Below are positions 5,069 to 10,277 of a stretch of 10,277 nt of DNA, one piece after another. Position 1 is the first letter of the stretch. Every line of letters starts with the position of its first letter. A program made the translations under genes and the position numbers. The notes below the pieces were generated by a model that was given only the letters and a program-made list of their open reading frames with translations, made no database searches and was not told the DNA's origin. The stretch lies in the NCBI GenBank assembly GCA_025937115.1, contig JAICSB010000080.1, forward strand, positions 1 to 10,277, in the 5' to 3' direction. This stretch comes from Pseudonocardiaceae bacterium (GTDB lineage Bacteria > Actinomycetota > Actinomycetes > Mycobacteriales > Pseudonocardiaceae).

Positions 5069-6280
5069 GACATCAAGGTGCAGGACACGGTACGGGACCT
5101 CTGGGCCACCAGGCCGCGCCGGCGAACCGACGATCGGAAGGTCGCCGGCGTCGCGGCGGCGATCGGCCGTCGGTACGCCATCGATCCGGTGTTGGTTCGG
5201 GTGGCATTCGTGGTGGCCACCGTGTTCGGTGGTTCCGGAGTGCTGCTGTACCTGCTGGGCTGGCTGCTGCTGCCGGCCGAGGGTGACCCGGCCTCCGGCG
5301 CCGAGCGAATGTTCCGACGAGGGCGCAGCTCGATGTCCGCAGCGCTGACCGTCGTGCTCGTTCTGCTTCTGCTTGTGGCGACCACGGCAGTGCTCAGCGG
5401 CCGCGCGTCCGGTGTGCTGGGACTCCTCGTTGCGTTGGGCGCGCTGGTGCTCCTGCACCGCTCTCGGGCCGCCTTGGGTGAGATTCCGGGGTCGCAGCCG
5501 ACAACCTCCGCGGCACCGGCCCCGGCCGAACCCGCAACGGCCGCGACCCCAGCTACCAAAGCTGCGGCGCCACCGGTTACCGGCACAGCGACCGATCAGC
5601 CTGCTCCACCGGCGTGGGACCCGCTGGGCGCCGCACCGTTCGCCTGGGATCTACCGGAACCCGCCGCGCCGCCGCTGCCCGCCCCGCCGCAGGGTGTTCG
5701 ATCCAAGGTCACTCCGATCACGCTCGGGCTCGCGCTGCTGACTGGCGGCATCGCCCTGGCATTCGCGCCTGGGCTCTCGGCCGCCGGGATCGCCGCACTG
5801 CTGTTGGGTGTCGTCGGGCTCGGCCTGGTCGTGGGCGCCTTCATGCAGAGCGGTCGGGGACTGGTCCTTATCGCCATCCCGCTGGCTCTGCTCACCTGGG
5901 TGCTGCACGCCGCACCAGCCGCTGGCTTCAAGGTCGGCGGTAGCTACTGGGACCCGGTCACCTCCGCCGAGCTCCAGCCGCGTTATGCGGTCACCGTGGG
6001 CAACGGCCGGCTGGATCTCACCGGGCTACGGTTGGCCCCCGGCCAGACCGTGCGGACCAGCGTCAATGTGGGGATCGGGGAGACTCACGTCTTGCTGCCC
6101 CCGAACATCGATGCCCAGGTGAGCTGCCAGACCCAGGTCGGGCAGGTCGACTGCCTTGGCCAGACCAGCACTGACCGGGTGGACGTCACCGACAACGGAC
6201 TCGACGGTCCCGGCGGTGGCAAAGTGATTCTCGACGTGCACTCCGGCGTCGGCGAAATACACGTGGAGCGCGAAGCATGA
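5063..6280 (+). CDS. esrI: PspC-domain multi-pass membrane protein, EsrI-like inhibitor of the kinase
   Basis: 405 residues. The N-terminal PspC domain (about 18-75: RRRTDDRKVAGVAAAIGRRY then a hydrophobic helix 45-70) resembles that at the front of EsrS. Then membrane helices at about 94-112 and 116-132, a long Ala/Pro-rich linker (about 140-210, low complexity), three more hydrophobic helices (217-236, 239-259, 265-284), and a C-terminal beta-rich domain (about 290-405) with VNVGIGETHVLLPP and HSGVGEIHVE, typical of LiaF/PspC-associated C-terminal domains. In C. glutamicum the divergently encoded PspC protein EsrI holds EsrSR inactive without stress; the same role is inferred. The start is the GTG at 5063, with only a weak AGG before it; a GTG five codons later (5078) is an alternative. 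It overlaps the next gene by ATGA. Confidence 0.88.
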   Translation: MSDIKVQDTVRDLWATRPRRRTDDRKVAGVAAAIGRRYAIDPVLVRVAFVVATVFGGSGVLLYLLGWLLLPAEGDPASGAERMFRRGRSSMSAALTVVLVLLLLVATTAVLSGRASGVLGLLVALGALVLLHRSRAALGEIPGSQPTTSAAPAPAEPATAATPATKAAAPPVTGTATDQPAPPAWDPLGAAPFAWDLPEPAAPPLPAPPQGVRSKVTPITLGLALLTGGIALAFAPGLSAAGIAALLLGVVGLGLVVGAFMQSGRGLVLIAIPLALLTWVLHAAPAAGFKVGGSYWDPVTSAELQPRYAVTVGNGRLDLTGLRLAPGQTVRTSVNVGIGETHVLLPPNIDAQVSCQTQVGQVDCLGQTSTDRVDVTDNGLDGPGGGKVILDVHSGVGEIHVEREA

Positions 6281-6531
6281 ATGAGGCTACCAACCCCGAG
6301 ACTGTCCCAGGACCGCGTCCCGACGACGAGGCACCGGCACTGACCGCCCGGCGCGGGCCCGACCTGCTCACGTTGGTCGCCGGGCTGGGCTCGCTGGGGA
6401 TCGCGACGACCGCGCTGCTCGGCGGCGTCACCTGGCTGCCCGATGTGGACGGCCGCTGGGTCCTCGCCGCGTTGGCACTGCTCGTCGGCCTGCTACTGGT
6501 AATCGGCTCCCTGCGCCCCCAACACCACTGA
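6277..6531 (+). CDS. Small two-helix membrane protein, accessory to esrI
   Basis: 84 residues of no named family that I recognise. A polar N-terminal tail of about 26 residues ends in ARRGPD. It is followed by a hydrophobic helix (about 30-50, LLTLVAGLGSLGIATTALLG), a short WLPDVDGRW turn, a second helix (about 60-78) and the tail RPQHH. The ATG at 6277 overlaps the esrI stop as ATGA, and GGAG at 6265-6268 is 8 bases away, so it is translationally coupled to esrI. Coupling to the inhibitor gene suggests a role at the same membrane complex, by inference only. It ends 40 bases before the long hairpin at 6572-6631. Confidence 0.82.
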   Translation: MNEATNPETVPGPRPDDEAPALTARRGPDLLTLVAGLGSLGIATTALLGGVTWLPDVDGRWVLAALALLVGLLLVIGSLRPQHH

Positions 6532-6571
6532 GCATCGACCCAGCCGTCACGTTTCGACCAGCCCCACAGTT

Positions 6572-6631
6572 CCCGAACTACACAGGAGAGTTGTCCGGGG
6601 ACCGCCCAACAGCTCTCCTGTGTAGTTCGGG
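6572..6631. terminator. Long hairpin, probable bidirectional terminator
   Basis: Left arm 6572-6594 and right arm 6609-6631 pair over 23 positions: 19 perfect pairs (outer end CCCGAACTACACAG), then one G-U and three more pairs. The loop 6595-6608 is CCGGGGACCGCCCA. It lies between converging genes (stops at 6531 and 6638) and ends 4 bases from the stop of the PucR-type gene. There is no U-run on either side, as is common for actinobacterial terminators. The stem is much longer and more A/T-containing than usual here, so a mobile repeat is an alternative. Confidence 0.75.
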
Positions 6632-6635
6632 AGGC

Positions 6636-7910
6636 TCAGAGCACTGCGGAACCCTGAGACTCGATGATTTTCACTGCGACGTGCGCGACCAGCCGGTCAT
6701 CCGGATCACCTAGGGCAAGTCCGGTGATCGACTCGATGCGGGCTACACGGTAGGCGACGGTGTTGGTGTGCAGGTGCAGCATCCGGGCAGACTGCTTGTG
6801 GCTGCCGTGGTGATGTAAGTACACCGACAGGGTGTGCACCAACTCGGTGCGGTGCTCGGTGTCGTAGTCCAGCAACGACCCGAGGACGCCGCGAGCGAAA
6901 TCCATCAACTGCTGCATATCGCCGATCGTGCACAGCAGCCGATAGATGCCCAGCTCGTCGTAGCGGACCAGCTGCCCAGCCCGACCCAGCCGCAGCCCGA
7001 GATCGATCGCCCGCTCGGCTTGGCGCACCCCACGAGGAACCAGCTCCGGGAAGTTCACCTGCTCGCTCACCCCGCAGGTGGCGTTCTGGAATAGCTGGCA
7101 CAGTGCCGCGAATGCGGTAGCACTGGGATCACCCGGGACGATCATTACCAGGGCGCCGTCGCGCTGCGCGGCGGCCGCACCCGGCAATATCGACCCGATC
7201 CGCTGCGCCCAGTCCAGCTCCGACGGTGGCGGGCGCAGCATCGCGATGCGCATCACGGCGTCATCACGCAAACCCAGCGAGCGGGCCTTTCGCCGAGCAT
7301 CCTGGGCGTCCAGAAAATGGCCCGAGACCAGGGCGTCGACCACGCTACTGCGGTAGCGCAGGTCCAACTCGGCGCTGGTCTGCTCATGGGCCAGCGTCAA
7401 CGCGAACAGGGTGGCCGCATAGGTGATGGTGAGGAACTCCGCGTCGTCGGGCGCTACCCCGTAGCCGCTGGCCGCGGGCCCCTCATCGAGCACCAGCAGG
7501 TATCCCAGGATGGTCTCGCGGACGACGACAGGGGTCACCAAGCAGGCCTGGTCCAGCAACGAGCCGGGGATCGCCGGAATCCGCAGCGGCCGCCGCGCGG
7601 CTTCCAGGGCGCGCAGTAGCCGGTCGACGCTGGGATCGGTGCGGTTCCATCGCAGTCCCTGCAACGAACCCGACCCGCCGGCCTGGGCCCGCAGCCGGAA
7701 TCCGGTGTCCAGCAACACGATTCGCTTGCCCACCAACCGGGCGAATACCTCGGTGAGCCGGACCGGGTCGGCCCCGCCCAACGCCGCGTCAGCCAACTCG
7801 TCGCAGACCGCCATGGTCCGCCGGTAGATCGAATTCTCCCGGGACAGGCCGCTGTGCTCGGCGGCGGCGCCCCGATCGGGAACCGGATCGTAGGCCCCCG
7901 CGCTGGTCAC
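6636..7910 (-). CDS. PucR/CdaR-family transcriptional regulator
   Basis: 424-residue cytoplasmic regulator. Residues about 28-175 look like a GAF-type ligand-sensing domain (VFARLVGKRIVLLDTGFRLRAQAG, then ETILGYLLVLDEG). Residues about 185-320 match the degenerate GGDEF-like middle domain of the CdaR group, with VDALVSGHFLDAQDARRKARSL near 190. The C-terminal PucR helix-turn-helix is at about 355-415 (TLSVYLHHHGSHKQSARML, then HTNTVAYRVARIE). In this family the C-terminal helix binds DNA and the front senses a metabolite; the ligand here is unknown. The GTG start at 7910 overlaps the stop of the upstream methyltransferase fusion as GTGA, so they are cotranscribed and probably coupled. It may regulate that operon. 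No catalytic GGDEF motif is seen. Confidence 0.92.
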   Translation of the reverse strand: MTSAGAYDPVPDRGAAAEHSGLSRENSIYRRTMAVCDELADAALGGADPVRLTEVFARLVGKRIVLLDTGFRLRAQAGGSGSLQGLRWNRTDPSVDRLLRALEAARRPLRIPAIPGSLLDQACLVTPVVVRETILGYLLVLDEGPAASGYGVAPDDAEFLTITYAATLFALTLAHEQTSAELDLRYRSSVVDALVSGHFLDAQDARRKARSLGLRDDAVMRIAMLRPPPSELDWAQRIGSILPGAAAAQRDGALVMIVPGDPSATAFAALCQLFQNATCGVSEQVNFPELVPRGVRQAERAIDLGLRLGRAGQLVRYDELGIYRLLCTIGDMQQLMDFARGVLGSLLDYDTEHRTELVHTLSVYLHHHGSHKQSARMLHLHTNTVAYRVARIESITGLALGDPDDRLVAHVAVKIIESQGSAVL

Positions 7911-9781
7911 GGCTTCGCCTGGAGCTGCGACCGCAGCTCCGTCAGGGCGCTGACCAGCTGCGCCGCCAGCTCGTCGGCCCCGCTCGGTACGTGCACCACG
8001 ACACCGGAGATCAGGTTTCGCAACTTCTCCACAGCGCCCACCGCGTGCTCGATGGTCTCTGTGGGGTTGTCCCGGTTGCGCTTTGCGGCAGCTAGCACAG
8101 ACAGCGGGATCGACCCCTCCGGGACCTCATAGGACAGCCGTTGCAGGGTCTGGATGTCTTCGAAAGGCGCCAGCGTCGCGAGCACCGGAAGGCTCACCCC
8201 GCGGGCCCGGAGTGCACCGAGCGCCCGGCTCGCCTCCTCGACGTCGTAGATCACCTCGGTGACCAGGAAATGCGCCCCGGCGCGCAGCTTCGCCTCGACC
8301 CTGTCCAGCTCATGGGCAAGATTACTGACCGCGGTGCCCAGCGCGGCACCGATGACGAACCGGGTGCGCTCGGCGATGGCGACACCCCGCCAGTCGATGC
8401 CGTCGTTGAGCGCGGCGAGCATGGACACCAGCCCGACGGAGTCGACGTCCCAGGGCGACCCGGATCCAGCGCTGGGGTAGTCGCCGGATACCCGCACACT
8501 GCCGGTTCGGCACACCACCATCCGCAGCCCAAGGGCGTGCGCGCCGAGCATGTCGGCCTGCAGGGCGGCGAGGTTGCGATCGGCGGCCTCCACCGGTAAC
8601 AACACCGCACTGCCGACCCGGTCGCTGAGCACCACGGCGGCGCCCACCGGGCTGATCCGCGCCGCCGGCGGGGCCGCTTCGATGATGGCCAGTAGTCCCG
8701 CACCGGCCGCGCGCAGCGTGGTGGCCCGCTGCAGGAACTGCGGTAAATGCGGGCCATTGGGAGCCTGCAACCCGACGGCGACGACCAGCTCGCCGTCCCA
8801 GGGCCAGCCAGCAGCCGGCTGCGTCAGCTGGATCTCGGCCGGTGCGGCGGGCCGCGCCACAGCGCGCGTGGTCAGGCCCCGCTGGGCCGGGGGCAGCCCG
8901 GCGATCGCGTGCGAGATCGCCCGTACATGGGCGGGTGTCGTCCCGCAGCATCCACCCACCAGGGTGGCCCCGGCTGCGACGAATCGCTGTGCGGCGTCAC
9001 CGAAGTAAGCCGCGTTGCGCGCATAGCGAAGTTGGCTACCGAGCCGTTGGGGCAAGCCGGCATTGGGCTGAACGGAGATCGGCAGGCCGGTGGCTCGGGC
9101 CAGCTCATCAACCACGCCCACCAGCACGGCGGGACCGACCGTGCAGTTAGCGCCCAGTGCAGCCACCGGCAGCTTGGCGAGCACGGCAGCTGCCTCCGCC
9201 GGATCCTCGCCGCGCAGCGTCCGGCCGTCGTCGCCGAAAGTCAGCTGGGCGATCACCGGCAGGTCACTCTCCGACGCGGCTACCTCGACCGCCTGCACCA
9301 GGGACTCCAGATCGCCGAAAGTCTCCAGGATCAGCAGGTCAACCCAGTCACCCAACGCAGCGATCTGCTCACGTAGCGTGTCAGCCCGGGCACTCGCGGG
9401 TACCCGGCGCACCGCCGGAGCGCTGACCGCCGGCCCGACCGACCCGGCGACCAGCACCGGGTGCACAGCGCGCTGGGCTGCCTCCCGGGCCAGCCGAGCG
9501 CCCGCGATGTTGATCTCTGAGACGCTGTCCTCCAGCCCCGCTGCGGCGAGTCGCAGGCGGTTCGCACCAAAGGTATTGGTCTGCAGAATCCGGGCGCCCG
9601 CGCTGACATACGCGGCATGCAGGTCCCGCACCAAAGCCGGACGCGATAGGTTCAGCTCGGGTAATGAGCGGTCCAGGGGCACCCCGGCGGTATGCAGCAT
9701 CGTGCCCATCGCGCCATCGCAGACCACCACCTGGCTGGCGAGTAGCTCCGCCAGCACCGTGCGGGGCTGCTGTGCATCCAC
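7907..9781 (-). CDS. Homocysteine S-methyltransferase fused to a divergent methylenetetrahydrofolate reductase-like domain
   Basis: 624 residues, the layout of bifunctional proteins such as B. subtilis YitJ. The N-terminal homocysteine-binding barrel (about 8-295) has DGAMGTML (22-29), QTNTFGANRLRL (67-78), and zinc/thiolate ligands C213 (ANCTVGP) and C278/C279 (GGCCGTTP), all intact. It should transfer a methyl group to homocysteine to give methionine. The C-terminal part (about 328-605) follows the MTHFR barrel: DRNLAALQADMLGAHALGL (401-419) and TEVIYDVEEA (508-517). However, key MTHFR positions differ: the FEFFPP/VELDPP glutamate is absent (VAVGLQAP, 334-341), the RGD/TGD aspartate is S428, and the TQ glutamine is E509. 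The reductase activity is therefore doubtful. The GTG start is fixed by AGGAGG 7 bases upstream. Confidence 0.88.
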   Translation of the reverse strand: MDAQQPRTVLAELLASQVVVCDGAMGTMLHTAGVPLDRSLPELNLSRPALVRDLHAAYVSAGARILQTNTFGANRLRLAAAGLEDSVSEINIAGARLAREAAQRAVHPVLVAGSVGPAVSAPAVRRVPASARADTLREQIAALGDWVDLLILETFGDLESLVQAVEVAASESDLPVIAQLTFGDDGRTLRGEDPAEAAAVLAKLPVAALGANCTVGPAVLVGVVDELARATGLPISVQPNAGLPQRLGSQLRYARNAAYFGDAAQRFVAAGATLVGGCCGTTPAHVRAISHAIAGLPPAQRGLTTRAVARPAAPAEIQLTQPAAGWPWDGELVVAVGLQAPNGPHLPQFLQRATTLRAAGAGLLAIIEAAPPAARISPVGAAVVLSDRVGSAVLLPVEAADRNLAALQADMLGAHALGLRMVVCRTGSVRVSGDYPSAGSGSPWDVDSVGLVSMLAALNDGIDWRGVAIAERTRFVIGAALGTAVSNLAHELDRVEAKLRAGAHFLVTEVIYDVEEASRALGALRARGVSLPVLATLAPFEDIQTLQRLSYEVPEGSIPLSVLAAAKRNRDNPTETIEHAVGAVEKLRNLISGVVVHVPSGADELAAQLVSALTELRSQLQAKP

Positions 9782-9788
9782 TGTCTCG

Positions 9789-9794
9789 CCTCCT
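9789..9794 (-). promoter_or_regulatory. Ribosome binding site of the methyltransferase fusion gene
   Basis: On the minus strand AGGAGG lies 7 bases before the GTG at 9781-9779, the best Shine-Dalgarno in the window. It settles the GTG as the start. The 32-base gap to the upstream TetR stop has no room for a terminator, so the two genes are probably in one transcript. Confidence 0.8.
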
Positions 9795-9813
9795 GGTCGC
9801 CAGACCTTGGCAG

Positions 9814-10277
9814 TTATTCGGGAGCGAGTCCGTGCTTATCGAGCAGCAGAATGCCGAGCTCGCGGGCACGAGCTGCGGCTTGGGTGTCCCCTTCGGCTCC
9901 GGCGATGATCGATCCCTTCATCAGAATGTGCCACTGGCGGGCGAACGCATCGGGATCCGCCACGCCGGCTTCGGTCGCGAGCTCACACAGGTATCCGCGA
10001 ATGTTCGCCAGGTGCAGGACACTGGCCTGGCGAACCGCGCTGTCCCGGTTGGCCACCTCGAGCAACGTGGTAATAAAGGAGCAGCCCTCGAAGTCCGGGC
10101 GGGCGAACCACTCACCGAAGATCTCGAAGATGGCCAGCAGCCGCTGCACCGGGGTGTCGCCCCGGCGCTGAGATTCCGCGCGGACCCAGCCCACCGTCCA
10201 CAGCGTTTCGCGACGCTCGAGGAAGGCGAGGATAAGATCATCTTTGGAGGCGAAGTTCCGGTACAGCGTCATCTTCG
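9814..10277 (-). CDS. TetR-family transcriptional regulator, 5' end beyond window
   Basis: The visible part begins inside the N-terminal helix-turn-helix: K-MTLYRNFASKDDLILAFLERR is the usual end of a TetR DNA-binding domain (compare the T-x-Y-x-x-F-x-x-K-x-x-L pattern). The reading frame continues off the right edge, so the ATG at 10272 is internal and not the start. The remaining ~135 residues are the ligand-binding/dimer domain: WVRAESQRRGDTPVQRLLAIFEIFGEWF, then FEGCSFITTLLEV and ANIRGYLCELATEAG. The F-x-GC-x-F segment is common in TetR_C domains of this type. The ligand is unknown. The gene ends in TAA 32 bases before the methyltransferase fusion start and reads in the same direction, making an operon likely. 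It may repress its own operon. Confidence 0.9.
   Translation of the reverse strand, partial: KMTLYRNFASKDDLILAFLERRETLWTVGWVRAESQRRGDTPVQRLLAIFEIFGEWFARPDFEGCSFITTLLEVANRDSAVRQASVLHLANIRGYLCELATEAGVADPDAFARQWHILMKGSIIAGAEGDTQAAARARELGILLLDKHGLAPE

Noticed and set aside
5026..5286. Plus-strand open frame starting in the esrI control region
   Set aside because: It is out of frame with the PspC domain and has an Arg/Gly-rich product. It is a shadow of esrI.
8747..9376. Plus-strand open frame (209 codons) inside the methyltransferase domain
   Set aside because: It lies fully opposite the zinc-binding methyltransferase coding region and has no recognisable protein pattern.
9090..9908. Plus-strand open frame (272 codons) opposite the methyltransferase fusion and TetR genes
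   Set aside because: It crosses two well-supported genes on the other strand and their gap. Its product is Ser/Ala/Arg-rich low-complexity sequence.
1..10277. tRNA/rRNA genes, CRISPR arrays, insertion sequences, attachment sites
   Set aside because: I looked for cloverleaf-like arms, regularly spaced repeats, transposase motifs and paired terminal repeats and saw none.

Overview
The window is high-GC DNA with dense, mostly GTG/ATG-started genes, 4-nt operon overlaps and strong G/C third-position bias. This points to an actinobacterium. The divergent pair pcrA/uvrD1 and an AroQ-delta chorismate mutase ending in LGRGRLGH has the same arrangement as mycobacterial Rv0949/Rv0948c. Overall it looks like a mycolata- or Pseudonocardia-like member of the class; the exact genus cannot be read from this window.

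Layout, left to right. (1) 1-303, minus: the N-terminus of a UvrD/PcrA helicase that runs off the left edge. (2) 304-600: an intergenic region with five inverted repeats, two by the helicase start and three in tandem upstream of the mutase. (3) 601-918, plus: short regulated-type chorismate mutase. (4) 969-1277, plus: small membrane protein of unknown function. (5) 1278-1405: a leader with interleaved and mutually exclusive pairings before (6) 1406-2938, plus: a membrane-anchored Ser/Thr protein kinase with an extracytoplasmic sensor-like domain. (7) 2955-4936, minus: esrS-esrR, a PspC-domain histidine kinase and its NarL-type response regulator, read convergently toward the Ser/Thr kinase. 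(8) 4937-5062: a compact divergent control region with repeated ATCAGGGT palindromic sites. (9) 5063-6531, plus: esrI, a second PspC-domain membrane protein, overlapping by 4 nt a small two-helix membrane protein. (10) 6572-6631: a long perfect hairpin, probably a two-way terminator. (11) 6636-10277, minus: a run of TetR regulator (5' end beyond the window), a homocysteine S-methyltransferase / MTHFR-like fusion, and a PucR/CdaR-type regulator.

How the parts work together. The centre of the window is an envelope-stress module. The EsrI/EsrS/EsrR organisation (PspC kinase plus a divergent PspC inhibitor) was described in Corynebacterium glutamicum. Here it sits back to back with a transmembrane Ser/Thr kinase, so two membrane signalling routes share about 5 kb. 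The right third looks like a one-carbon/methionine operon with a transcription regulator at each end. In its fusion enzyme the methyltransferase half keeps its zinc cysteines, but the reductase half has lost residues normally needed for MTHFR catalysis. The points most worth a second look are that degenerate reductase, the structured leaders upstream of the mutase and the kinase, and the duplicated operator-like sites between esrS and esrI.
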